This document shows, piece by piece, positions 33,115 through 41,566 of a DNA stretch of 42,234 nucleotides; positions within the stretch are counted from its first letter, which is position 1; each line of letters opens with the position of its first letter. The notes under the pieces were generated by a model. That model had not been told where the DNA came from. It was given only the letters and a program-made list of their open reading frames with translations, and searched no databases. The stretch comes from JAAYZB01 sp035379945. Lineage in GTDB: Bacteria; Bacillota_I; Bacilli_A; Izemoplasmatales; Hujiaoplasmataceae. The translations under genes and the position numbers were made by a program. The DNA lies in the NCBI GenBank assembly GCA_035379945.1, contig DAOSWG010000012.1:1-42234 (forward strand). Reading direction: 5' to 3'.

Positions 33115-34098
33115 ATGAAACCACAATTCAAAGGCAAACATTTCATTACTTTGGAAGAATGGACCAAACCGGAGATTGACAGACTTCTGGAAGTTTCGGA
33201 AAAACTCAAATATGATTTTCTCCATAATAAAAAAACACCCTATCTGAGAGACAAGGTCGCTTTTTTAATGTTTTTCGAGCAATCGACGAGAACGAGAAAC
33301 TCGATGGAGGCGGGAATCGCCGAACTCGGTGGAACCGGCATTTTCCTCGATACTTCGAAAATGCAGATCGCCCATGGCGAAAGCGCCAAGGATACGGCTA
33401 CGATTTTGTCTTCTTATGGCCATGGTATCGCCTGCCGCAACTGCTTTTGGGGAATTGGAAACAAATACATCCGTGAAATGGCGGCCAATTCGACTGTCCC
33501 GATCATGAACCTACAATGCGATATATACCACCCGATGCAGGGACTGGCGGATCTGATGACGATCAAAGAAGTCGTACCGACGATGAAAAGACTGAAAGTG
33601 TCGATTATCTGGGCTTATGCAACAACTCATAAGAAACCGATTAGTGTCCCGCTGACGCAGATCTTGCTATTCCCGCGCTATGGAATGGATGTGACGCTTT
33701 GTTATCCGGAAGGATACGATCTGCCGGACTGGGCGATCGAGAAGGCCAAAAAGAACGCCATGGAAAACAACGGGTCTTTCCATATCACTCATGACATGGA
33801 GGAAGGCTACCGCGATGCTGATGTCGTTTTTCCCAAAAACTGGGGAAGTTGGGTAAACAATCAATCGGATGTCGTGGTGGATGATTTGTTGGAAAAATAC
33901 CGGGGCTGGAAATGCACGGAAAAAATGATTTCCCTAGCCAGCCCGGATGTTAAATACATGCATGCTCTTCCGGCCGACCGCGGGAACGAAGTGGAGGATT
34001 CCGTCATTGACGGAGTTCATTCGATTATATACCAAGAAGCGGAAAACCGTTTGCACACCGCCAAGGCCGTCATGGCCATGACGATGGGTGGCAAATAA
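33115..34098 (+). CDS. ygeW: YgeW-type knotted carbamoyltransferase
   Basis: 327 residues. Carbamoyl phosphate loop QSTRTRNS (56-63) and the second motif HPMQGLAD (139-146); C-terminal HALPADRGNEVEDSVIDG. These are aspartate/ornithine transcarbamoylase landmarks with the YgeW/knotted subtype wording. It is shorter than E. coli YgeW (about 396). In purine breakdown it probably runs backward, splitting a ureido compound to carbamoyl phosphate, which a carbamate kinase could turn into ATP; no such kinase is in the window. Last gene of the catabolic operon, AAGGAG before ATG. Confidence 0.9.
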   Translation: MKPQFKGKHFITLEEWTKPEIDRLLEVSEKLKYDFLHNKKTPYLRDKVAFLMFFEQSTRTRNSMEAGIAELGGTGIFLDTSKMQIAHGESAKDTATILSSYGHGIACRNCFWGIGNKYIREMAANSTVPIMNLQCDIYHPMQGLADLMTIKEVVPTMKRLKVSIIWAYATTHKKPISVPLTQILLFPRYGMDVTLCYPEGYDLPDWAIEKAKKNAMENNGSFHITHDMEEGYRDADVVFPKNWGSWVNNQSDVVVDDLLEKYRGWKCTEKMISLASPDVKYMHALPADRGNEVEDSVIDGVHSIIYQEAENRLHTAKAVMAMTMGGK

Positions 34099-34115
34099 TC
34101 GGCCGGTTCGTTTAG

Positions 34116-34679
34116 ATGCGCCTGTTCTTTGCCGTTTTACCAGATGAAAGAGCAAAATCAAAGTTGGCCACTGTTTCCAAGAAAATGCGAAACATGGCGA
34201 TTTCCGGCAATTTCACAAAACCGGAAAATCTACATCTCACCTTAGAATTCATGGGTGAAATAGATAATGATGGTATCATAAGACTCAAAAAACTTGTTCG
34301 TGATTTCTTTTATCAAGGATTTGTCATCCAAACCAGAAACATGGGCTTCTTCTCGAATCGCGGCTCTAATGACATCCTGGTTTGGAACATCGAAAAAAGC
34401 AGCGAACTAGCCGGACTTGTCGGAGTTTTGAGAGAAAAGTTACGGAATATGAATTTTCAGGTTGACGATAGGGAATACCGCCCGCATTTTACCATTGCAA
34501 GACAGATCAGGCTGACTGACGGAGCCAGGGATATGATTGTTAAGACGCCGGAACCAACCATGTTCATGCAATGCGATCGTTTATCGCTGATGGAAAGTGC
34601 TAGAGTGAATGGGAATCTGTTATATAGAGAAATTGTTGGAATAGATTTTTTCAGTTTAGCCGAAGAAACGGACAAATAA
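34116..34679 (+). CDS. thpR: RNA 2',3'-cyclic phosphodiesterase (ThpR/LigT)
   Basis: 187 residues. The 2H phosphoesterase fold with both catalytic HxTx motifs: HLTL near residue 40 and HFTI near residue 125. Family members open 2',3'-cyclic phosphates on RNA. Its 17-base distance to ygeW and lack of a terminator suggest it rides on the purine operon transcript, without functional link. The ribosome binding site is weak. Confidence 0.88.
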   Translation: MRLFFAVLPDERAKSKLATVSKKMRNMAISGNFTKPENLHLTLEFMGEIDNDGIIRLKKLVRDFFYQGFVIQTRNMGFFSNRGSNDILVWNIEKSSELAGLVGVLREKLRNMNFQVDDREYRPHFTIARQIRLTDGARDMIVKTPEPTMFMQCDRLSLMESARVNGNLLYREIVGIDFFSLAEETDK

Positions 34680-34700
34680 AAAACGGACCGAACGGTCCGT
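34678..34700 (-). terminator. Terminator of the guanine deaminase gene
   Basis: On the minus strand a seven-base-pair stem ACGGACC / GGTCCGT with a four-base loop is followed by six T. The plus strand has no T run, so for the purine operon it would at best be a weak stop. Confidence 0.7.
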
Positions 34701-34703
34701 CTG

Positions 34704-35183
34704 TCAGTAGATTTCCTTGTGAGATTCCTGATACTCCTGAAAAAGTTTCAGACACTCATCCCGGTATTTCTGATTCATACCGAGGATATCCGGGTCTTTT
34801 ATGTCGGATTTGACGAAATCGTAGATGAAGTCATCGCGAAAACCGATGGCGTCCGCATCCTCTTTTTGACATCCGTAGACCACATTTTTGATATTCGACC
34901 AAATGATGGCTCCCAGGCACATCGGGCAGGGAAAACATGTCGTATAGAGTGTGCAGCCTGTCAGGTCGTGGGTTCCTTTTGCTTTAGCGGCTTTTCTTAT
35001 CGCGTTGATTTCGGCGTGGGCAGTGGGATCGTGGTCGCCAAGCACCGTATTGGAGGCGACAGCCAGAACCTTGCCGCTTTCGTCGATGATCAGGGCGCCG
35101 AAAGGACCGCCGATGTTTTCATTCATGGTCTTTCGGGCTTCTTTGACAGCCATTCGCATGAGATCCATGTCGCCTTGCTTCAT
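34704..35183 (-). CDS. guaD: Guanine deaminase (B. subtilis GuaD type)
   Basis: 159 residues. Cytidine-deaminase fold: zinc ligands His56 with Glu58 (HAEIN) and Cys86/Cys89 (PCPMC). The tail NIKNVVYGCQKEDADAIGFRDDFIY resembles B. subtilis GuaD rather than tRNA adenosine deaminase. It makes xanthine from guanine and so completes entry of both purine bases into the neighbouring operon. Single gene with its own strong promoter and terminator; AAGAGGT before ATG. Confidence 0.9.
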   Translation of the reverse strand: MKQGDMDLMRMAVKEARKTMNENIGGPFGALIIDESGKVLAVASNTVLGDHDPTAHAEINAIRKAAKAKGTHDLTGCTLYTTCFPCPMCLGAIIWSNIKNVVYGCQKEDADAIGFRDDFIYDFVKSDIKDPDILGMNQKYRDECLKLFQEYQESHKEIY

Positions 35184-35201
35184 ATGATTACCTCTTTCCT
35201 G

Positions 35202-35229
35202 TTGTCAAACTATGCATTACAATTATAGG
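35202..35229 (+). promoter_or_regulatory. Possible promoter of the exonuclease gene
   Basis: TTGTCA (35202-35207), 16-base spacer, TATAGG (35224-35229). It overlaps the divergent guaD promoter, so the two could compete. A short dyad (35267-35284) lies before the exonuclease ribosome binding site. Confidence 0.35.
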
Positions 35230-35250
35230 ACGAAAAACATGATTTGTAAA
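35222..35250 (-). promoter_or_regulatory. Near-consensus promoter of guaD
   Basis: On the minus strand TTTACA (35250-35245), exactly 17 bases, then TATAAT (35227-35222). Start near 35215, with a 30-base leader. Confidence 0.75.
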
Positions 35251-35299
35251 TTTGACTACGAAATTTAACCGGAAAATTCCGGTTTGCAAAGGATGATTG

Positions 35300-36055
35300 A
35301 TGATGAAATTCGTGTCATGGAACGTAAACGGCCTCCGAGCCGTCATGCAAAAGGGATTCGATGCTTTTATTAAAGAAACCTCACCGGACTTTTTGGCTCT
35401 TCAGGAAACCAAGATGCAGGAGCACCAAAAGGAGTTCGCTTTCGCAGGTTACCATGAATACTGGTATTCGGCAGAAAGAAAAGGCTATTCTGGAACGCTT
35501 GTATATGCAAAACAAGAACCGCTTTCCGTCATCAGGGGACTGCAAAGGGGCGACCATCCGGAAGAAGGCAGGGTCATCGCTTTGGAATATCCGGATTTTT
35601 ATTTCGTCGACACCTATTCCCCAAATTCGCAAGAAGAGCTGGCAAGGCTCGATTACCGAATGGCTTTCGAAAACGATTTCCGTGAATTTCTGAAAGAACT
35701 CGATGGCAGAAAACCGGTCATTTTGTGCGGCGATCTGAATGTCGCGCACGAGGAAATCGACATCAAAAATCCGAAACAGAATGCAAGAAACGCCGGTTTC
35801 ACGATCGAGGAAAGAACCAAATTCACGGAATTACTGGAATCCGGCTTCACGGATTCCTTCCGTTATACCCACCCGGATGTGGTCAAGTACAGTTGGTGGA
35901 GCTACCGTTTCAACGCCAGACAGAACAATGCCGGATGGCGAATTGATTATTTCGTTGTTTCCGACCGGATCAGAAACAAAATAAAAAAAGCGGAGATTTG
36001 GAACGATGTTTTCGGAAGCGATCATTGTCCTGTCATGCTGGAAATCGACATTTGA
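35300..36055 (+). CDS. exoA: Exodeoxyribonuclease III (AP endonuclease)
   Basis: 251 residues, full length. Base excision repair: cuts at abasic sites and removes 3' blocks. Seen: SWNVNGLRA, LQETKMQ, DTYSPNS, GDLNVAHEEID, and the C-terminal RIDYFVVS and GSDHCPVML with the catalytic Asp-His pair. Starts at ATG 35300 or 35303 after AAAGGA. B. subtilis-type ExoA. Confidence 0.95.
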   Translation: MMKFVSWNVNGLRAVMQKGFDAFIKETSPDFLALQETKMQEHQKEFAFAGYHEYWYSAERKGYSGTLVYAKQEPLSVIRGLQRGDHPEEGRVIALEYPDFYFVDTYSPNSQEELARLDYRMAFENDFREFLKELDGRKPVILCGDLNVAHEEIDIKNPKQNARNAGFTIEERTKFTELLESGFTDSFRYTHPDVVKYSWWSYRFNARQNNAGWRIDYFVVSDRIRNKIKKAEIWNDVFGSDHCPVMLEIDI

Positions 36056-36098
36056 CGGCTCTTAACCTGAAAATCATTGCTTTACCGGAGGATTCCAG

Positions 36099-36788
36099 AT
36101 GAACGCCAAAACCATGAAAATCATCGCAATCGTCACCATGACGATTGATCATATCGGCTATTATCTTGTGCCGGAAACATCGGAGTGGTATTTGGCGACG
36201 CGTATTATCGGCCGCATAGCTTTTCCTCTTTTTGCATTTTTCATCGCCGAAGGATATTGGCATTCCCATGATAGGACGAAATATCTGGTGAGATTAATGG
36301 ATTTTGCGGCTATGTTCGAAGCGATCATCATCGGATATTATCTCGCTAGCGGCGTCAATCTGATATTCAAGGTAAACATCTTGTGGACGCTGGCGGCCGG
36401 CTTGTTATGTCTGATTCTTCTAAATCGACAGGAAATTTATTTTAAATTGTTGGTGATTCCATTAGTTATCGGAGTGGAGCTATTGAAATTGCAATACGGC
36501 GCCTATGGAATCGGACTCATCTTGATATTCGGTTTTATCCGCAAGTTACCCTGGCGGGTGTTGGCCATGGCCTCGTTCACGCTTTTTTTCATTCAGATTC
36601 CCTTGTTTCAGCTAATCGGACTTGATTCATATGCCCGTTATCAAGGATATAGCCAATGGTTTTCGCTTCTTGCCCTCGTACCGATTGCCTTTTATAACGG
36701 ACAAAAGGGGACTTTCAACAGATATTTCTTTTATTTTTATTATCCCGCGCACCTGATCCTGATTTACAGTTTATCGCTTTTGATATGA
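36099..36788 (+). CDS. TraX-family membrane protein
   Basis: 229 residues with seven or eight TM helices. The opening MKIIAIVTMTIDHIGYY and the end YFFYFYYPAHLILIY fit the TraX family, first known as an F-pilin acetylase and common in Bacillota chromosomes, where the role is unknown. GGAGG before ATG; no promoter visible in the 43-base gap after exoA, so probably cotranscribed. Confidence 0.85.
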   Translation: MNAKTMKIIAIVTMTIDHIGYYLVPETSEWYLATRIIGRIAFPLFAFFIAEGYWHSHDRTKYLVRLMDFAAMFEAIIIGYYLASGVNLIFKVNILWTLAAGLLCLILLNRQEIYFKLLVIPLVIGVELLKLQYGAYGIGLILIFGFIRKLPWRVLAMASFTLFFIQIPLFQLIGLDSYARYQGYSQWFSLLALVPIAFYNGQKGTFNRYFFYFYYPAHLILIYSLSLLI

Positions 36789-36801
36789 GGAGGATAACGT
36801 G

Positions 36802-38271
36802 ATGGAACAAAGAATTGTGACAGTTATGGAAATGGCAATGCATGAAAAGACGACGATGAAGGAAAAAGGCATCAGTCTTTCCGTGCTTGTGGAAAACGCC
36901 GGCAAGGCCCTGTTCGATACGTTTATCAGGGAATCCGGATACGTTCCCGGCCAGACGATCACGGTCGTATCCGGCATCGGCAACAACGGCGCCGACAGCC
37001 TTGTGTTCGCAAAAATAGCTCGGGAGTCCGGATATCCGGTGAAGATCGTCATCCTCGGCAATATCCGGAAAGGTTCGCCGGAAATGAAAAAACTGGCGGA
37101 AACATCAGATGAATACACAAATGCCGACAAGGAAAAGGAACTGTCCGAAGCCATGTTCGACACCGATTATGTCATCGACGGCATTTTCGGAACCGGAATC
37201 AAACGAGACGTCGATGGTCTGGAAGCCTCCGCGATCGAATTGATCAACACTTCTCGCGCCTTTGTATATTCACTCGACATCCCTTCCGGGATCGAAGCTG
37301 ATACCGGAAAAGTGATGAAAACAGCAGTCATGGCCGATATGACCGGTTATGTTCAGTATCTGAAATTCGGGCATCTATGCCAGGAAGGAATCGACTTCTG
37401 CGGTAAAATCCGAGAAGCCGATGCCGGCATCTTGTTCGATATGAAACAACCGGTTAGGGAAATCGTATCACTGGCCGACTTCAACTTGCTGGTTCCAAAG
37501 AGAATTCGCAACTCCAATAAGTACGATTATGGCAACATCCTCATAATCGGGGGAAGCGCAGGAATGTTCGGAGCTCCTCAACTTTCCGCCTTCGCTGCAA
37601 TGAGATCCGGAGCCGGCTTAGTCACAATCGCCATAAGAAAAGAAGAAGCCCCGTTCATGACCCAGATATATCCGGAAGTCATGACGGCTTACTACGAAAA
37701 ACCGGAAGAGCTGGTCGGACTTTTGGAAAACAAGGACGTCGTTTTGTTCGGACCCGGGTTTGGAAAAGCTGACAAAAACGGAGAAACAATCGTTAAACTG
37801 CTTTTAAAAAGCGGAAAACCGCTGGTGATCGACGCCGACGGGCTCGGTTATTTCAAGAGCCAGTTGAAAAATGCCGGATTGAAGCAGAAAATCGTCATCA
37901 CTCCGCATTCGGGCGAACTTATGCGCCTTTTGGATAAAAGCAGGGAGGAAATCTACGGCGATGTCGATAAATCCCTCGAAGAACTCACAAAACGACAGAT
38001 CACGGTCATTTTAAAAGGGCCTTCCACATTCATCGCCGGCGGCGGACGGATGGCTTGTTCCGTTTCCGGGAACCCGGGCATGGCAAGCGCCGGGACCGGC
38101 GATGTTTTAGCCGGAATCGTTGCAGCAATGATGGCAAGATTGGAAGACCCGTTCGAAGCGGCCGTAAAGGCAACGATAATTCATTCGGAGGCCGGGAGAA
38201 AAGCAAAGGAAGTTCGCGGCGAATCCGGATTGATGGCACATGATCTCGTTGATTATTTGCCGCTTCCGTGA
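36802..38271 (+). CDS. nnr: Bifunctional NAD(P)HX epimerase/dehydratase
   Basis: 489 residues. N-terminal YjeF epimerase domain (about 1-215; GIGNNGADSL, FGTGIKRD, SLDIPSGIEADTG) and C-terminal ADP-dependent dehydratase domain (about 225-489; GNILIIGGSAGMFGA, TPHSGEL, NPGMASAGTGDVLAG). It repairs hydrated NADH and NADPH. ATG 36802 is chosen over GTG 36799 by spacing from GAGGAGG. Overlaps the end of the TraX-like gene region, same operon. Confidence 0.93.
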   Translation: MEQRIVTVMEMAMHEKTTMKEKGISLSVLVENAGKALFDTFIRESGYVPGQTITVVSGIGNNGADSLVFAKIARESGYPVKIVILGNIRKGSPEMKKLAETSDEYTNADKEKELSEAMFDTDYVIDGIFGTGIKRDVDGLEASAIELINTSRAFVYSLDIPSGIEADTGKVMKTAVMADMTGYVQYLKFGHLCQEGIDFCGKIREADAGILFDMKQPVREIVSLADFNLLVPKRIRNSNKYDYGNILIIGGSAGMFGAPQLSAFAAMRSGAGLVTIAIRKEEAPFMTQIYPEVMTAYYEKPEELVGLLENKDVVLFGPGFGKADKNGETIVKLLLKSGKPLVIDADGLGYFKSQLKNAGLKQKIVITPHSGELMRLLDKSREEIYGDVDKSLEELTKRQITVILKGPSTFIAGGGRMACSVSGNPGMASAGTGDVLAGIVAAMMARLEDPFEAAVKATIIHSEAGRKAKEVRGESGLMAHDLVDYLPLP

Positions 38272-38312
38272 TTTTTACTAAAAATTTATGTTCTTCTTAT
38301 TTCTTGATAATA

Positions 38313-38321
38313 TGATATAAT
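38313..38321 (+). promoter_or_regulatory. Extended -10 promoter for the diguanylate cyclase gene
   Basis: TGATATAAT again, identical to the elements at 8509 and 14651. No good -35 is visible. Confidence 0.5.
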
Positions 38322-38401
38322 ACTGTTTGGTACTCATCTAAAAAACTATATTGCGATTGCTTTTCTTAAGCGGTCGCCAAACGACAAAAGTTGGTGTTTT
38401 G

Positions 38402-39514
38402 ATGGATATTTTTCTGAGAATCGACACAAACCTGCTGGCTATGGCCGTTCTGACATTCATTATTATAATGTCGATAAACCGTTTGGATAAAAAAACCACG
38501 ATGAACCGTCTGTTCGTTCTGGTATGTCTTCTCGATATGACCGAACTGGTTGTCGAGACTGCCTCGTGTTTCTTAAACGGCGTCCCCGGCACTTTCGTCT
38601 ACGTGCTGTCGAATATACTGCACGTTGTCCTGTTTTCGGTCGCCCCGCTTCTCGGCTTGCACTGGTTTTTCCTGGTCAGGAACATTTTCAAGCCTTACCG
38701 AAGAACCAATAAAACGCTGTTTTTCATTATGCTTTTGCCTGTTATCGTCAATTTCATCGTTGTCTTGCTTTCGCCGTTTTACGGTTTCACTTTCACGATC
38801 GGCGACGGAAATGTCTATAGCCGCGGATTCTGGTACTATGTGACCGGAGGCATCACCTTCCTTTACATGCTGGTTTCAATCGTCATCATCATCGCCAATC
38901 ACAAAAACGTCCTTAAAGACGAATTCATGATGATCATGAGCATCTTCATGCTGCCGGTGCTGGGCGGAATAATGCAGGCGATATTTTACGGAGCCTTGCT
39001 GATATGGTCGAGCTCGGCCATGAGCCTGGTCATCGCCTTCATCTTCTTGCAACAGCGGATGATCCATCTGGACAGCCTGACCGGCTGCTGGACAAGGGAT
39101 TCCCTCCTTTATTTCATATCGTTGAGGCTTAATCGGAAAGACGGCGGATTCGGAGCCATCTATTTCGATATCGACAAACTGAAACAGATCAATGATTCAT
39201 ACGGGCATCTGGAGGGAGACAACGCCATCAAGAAGGCGGTGTCTTTCGTCAAAATGGAACTCGGACCCGGCGACATCATCGCCAGGATGGGCGGCGACGA
39301 GTTCGTCGTGATCGTCGATTCGGGATCACCGGAAAAGATTTCCGAAATTTTGGCGAGGATCAAGGAGAATTTTGCCGATTACAATCGCCGGATGGAGAAC
39401 AAATATGTTCTTGACTGCAGTTTCGGCGCCGATGTCTATTCTCCGAATTATGTGAATTTCGAACAGTTTCTCAATAACGTCGATACTTTGATGTATCAGC
39501 ACAAAGAACGATAA
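38402..39514 (+). CDS. Membrane-bound GGDEF diguanylate cyclase
   Basis: 370 residues. Seven or so TM helices (about 5-215) resembling 7TM sensor modules of histidine kinases, then a GGDEF domain. The active-site loop is intact (RMGGDEF, GGDEF at 297-301), with DIDKLKQINDSYGH before it. The inhibitory RxxD site normally five residues upstream is absent (GPGD instead), so no product feedback is expected. It makes c-di-GMP in response to an unknown membrane or extracellular cue. ATG 38402 is assumed; its ribosome binding site is weak. TTG 38351 is the alternative. Confidence 0.88.
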   Translation: MDIFLRIDTNLLAMAVLTFIIIMSINRLDKKTTMNRLFVLVCLLDMTELVVETASCFLNGVPGTFVYVLSNILHVVLFSVAPLLGLHWFFLVRNIFKPYRRTNKTLFFIMLLPVIVNFIVVLLSPFYGFTFTIGDGNVYSRGFWYYVTGGITFLYMLVSIVIIIANHKNVLKDEFMMIMSIFMLPVLGGIMQAIFYGALLIWSSSAMSLVIAFIFLQQRMIHLDSLTGCWTRDSLLYFISLRLNRKDGGFGAIYFDIDKLKQINDSYGHLEGDNAIKKAVSFVKMELGPGDIIARMGGDEFVVIVDSGSPEKISEILARIKENFADYNRRMENKYVLDCSFGADVYSPNYVNFEQFLNNVDTLMYQHKER

Positions 39515-39603
39515 ATCGGACAAAATACCGCCGGATATGGCGGAGAGTCTAATAATATACAATTGTTTAGTATACAGCGGCCAAATTATAATTATTATTT
39601 TGG

Positions 39604-39632
39604 TTGCTTTTTATTATATGTATGCATATAAT
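39604..39632 (+). promoter_or_regulatory. Promoter of the glycosyltransferase-acyltransferase gene
   Basis: TTGCTT (39604-39609), 17-base spacer, TATAAT (39627-39632); short leader to ATG 39664. Confidence 0.6.
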
Positions 39633-39663
39633 AGAGGTGCTAAAACCCGGGGGAGGTTATCAT

Positions 39664-41475
39664 ATGATCATAGTATTCGTCATCGACAATTACGGAGAAC
39701 TTTCCAACGGAACCACGATGACGGCAAAACGAACCAAGGAAATGTTGGAAAAAAGAGGCCATACTGTTAGAATCGTATCCGCCGGTCCGATCATCGGAGA
39801 AGGATATTACCAATTGAAGAAACGTTGGATTCCGATTGTCTCGGAAGTGTCCGCGAAACAGCATATGTATTTTGCCAAATTCGATCGAAAAGTCATGGAA
39901 AAGGCCTTTGAGGGCGCCGACATCGTCCATTTCTTTTTACCGTTTTCCGTATCGATCAAAGGTATCAAACTCGCCAAAAAAATGGGCATTCCGGCAACGG
40001 CCGCTTTCCATACCCAACCGGAGAATGTCACGTGGGGAATCGGAGTGGGTCCGGCGGGAACGTTGTTGGCAGATTGCATATATTACCGGTTCAGAAGACG
40101 GATGTATAGAAGGGTTTCGCGTGTGCATTGTCCGACCGAATTCATCGCTGGAGAATTGAAAAGACATAATTACCGGAATATCCTGCATGTGATATCGAAC
40201 GGTATCGGTCCGGCTTTCCATTTGGAAGAAACCGAAAAATCCAAAGGGAAATTCGAAATTCTTTCCATCGGGCGCTACGCTCCGGAAAAGCGTCAGGAAA
40301 TCATTCTGAAGGCGATTTTTGTATCCGGTCACAAAAATGACATCCATCTTACTTTGGCCGGTACCGGTCCTAAAGAAAACAAACTAAGAAAAATAGCCAG
40401 GAAACTGGATGTCGACACCACATTTGATTTTTATTCGACATCTGATCTTATCAAGGTAATCCATAAATCGGATCTTTATGTCCACGCTGCCGAAGCGGAG
40501 ATCGAGGGCATATCCTGCCTTGAAGCTTTTGCTAGCGGGGTGACTCCCGTGATCGCAACCGCTAAAAAAAGCGCTACAGCACAGTTTGCTTTGGACGACA
40601 GGAGCCTTTTCAAAGGCGGGAATTACAAGGAACTGGCAAAAAAAATCGATTATTGGATCGAGAATCCAGATGAATTGGAAAAGGCTGATCATTTATATGC
40701 CGAGTCAGCCGAAAAATATAATCTGCAGCTTTCCTGCGATTTGTTCGAAGAAATGTTGAAACAAGCGGTCGAGGATAAAATTCGTGAGAATGCCGCCAGT
40801 ACGGAAGCCGGAAGAAAGATTTCGAAACGCGTGAAATTCAGTCCGTTGAAAAAAGTACTCAGCGCCGCATTCTATTATCTTATTGCCGTTCCTCTTTTGT
40901 CGATATATATATATTTCGTGAGAGGCGTTCGGATTCGTAATCGCCGACAGTTAAGAAAGATAAAAGGCGGAGCGGTTCTCATCAGCAATCATGTCCATAC
41001 TTTGGACTCGGCCATGAACGGTATTGCCGCTTTTCCGAGAAAACCGGTTTTCACTGGCTTAAGAGCCAATTTCGAATTACCGGTTGCCGGCTTCTTCGTG
41101 AATATCCTCGGAACTGTTCCGGTGCCCGAAACATATGACGAAACAAAAATATTCTTTTATGAATTAACAAAACAGCTTCGGAAAGGGAAATTGGTCCATT
41201 TCTTTCCGGAAGGCGAACTGATCAAGTACGATACAGATCTCCGTCCTTTTAAGAAAGGCGCTTTCCATATCGCCGAAGAAGCGGAAGTTCCCATCGTTCC
41301 GATTGGCATCAGCTTTCACGAGAAAACATCGATATTCCCATTGCTTTCTCCCAATAAAGTCGTCCTGACCGTCGGTGATCCGATATATCCGGATGCCTTC
41401 AAACGCAAAAGAGAAGCGATTGATTCGCTGTTCGAAGAATCACAGGATGCCATGGAGAAACTCATAAAAGCCTGA
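39664..41475 (+). CDS. Fusion of GT4 glycosyltransferase and PlsC-type acyltransferase
   Basis: 603 residues. The N-terminal part (1 to about 385) is a GT-B glycosyltransferase: GTTMTAKR near the start, SNGIGPAFH, SIGRYAPEKRQE donor region, and EGISCLEAFASG with the conserved E-x7-E. The C-terminal part (about 400-603) is an acyltransferase with HX4D at His443-Asp448 (NHVHTLD), FPEGEL near 514 and a VPIVPIGI strand. A hydrophobic helix near 405-420 may anchor it to the membrane. Likely role: making or acylating a glycolipid. ATG 39664 follows GGGGGAGG. Confidence 0.88.
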   Translation: MIIVFVIDNYGELSNGTTMTAKRTKEMLEKRGHTVRIVSAGPIIGEGYYQLKKRWIPIVSEVSAKQHMYFAKFDRKVMEKAFEGADIVHFFLPFSVSIKGIKLAKKMGIPATAAFHTQPENVTWGIGVGPAGTLLADCIYYRFRRRMYRRVSRVHCPTEFIAGELKRHNYRNILHVISNGIGPAFHLEETEKSKGKFEILSIGRYAPEKRQEIILKAIFVSGHKNDIHLTLAGTGPKENKLRKIARKLDVDTTFDFYSTSDLIKVIHKSDLYVHAAEAEIEGISCLEAFASGVTPVIATAKKSATAQFALDDRSLFKGGNYKELAKKIDYWIENPDELEKADHLYAESAEKYNLQLSCDLFEEMLKQAVEDKIRENAASTEAGRKISKRVKFSPLKKVLSAAFYYLIAVPLLSIYIYFVRGVRIRNRRQLRKIKGGAVLISNHVHTLDSAMNGIAAFPRKPVFTGLRANFELPVAGFFVNILGTVPVPETYDETKIFFYELTKQLRKGKLVHFFPEGELIKYDTDLRPFKKGAFHIAEEAEVPIVPIGISFHEKTSIFPLLSPNKVVLTVGDPIYPDAFKRKREAIDSLFEESQDAMEKLIKA

Positions 41476-41500
41476 AAAGCCGCGTAAGCGGTTTTTCTTT
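41475..41500 (+). terminator. Terminator of the fusion gene
   Basis: Stem AAAAGCCGC / GCGGTTTTT (one G-T pair) with a four-base GTAA loop and a T-rich tail. It overlaps the stop codon. Confidence 0.75.
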
Positions 41501-41511
41501 TCTTCCACCTC

Positions 41512-41540
41512 TTGTTTCCCGCTAATATAGCGGATATAAT
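41512..41540 (+). promoter_or_regulatory. Promoter of the gamma-carbonic-anhydrase gene
   Basis: TTGTTT (41512-41517), 17-base spacer, TATAAT (41535-41540), 27 bases before the ATG. Confidence 0.65.
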
Positions 41541-41566
41541 GAAAACGGGTTTTTTGGGAGGTATAT

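Noticed and set aside
39515..39545. Hairpin CCGCC/GGCGG after the diguanylate cyclase gene as terminator
   Set aside because: The stem is short and no T run follows, so I do not call it.
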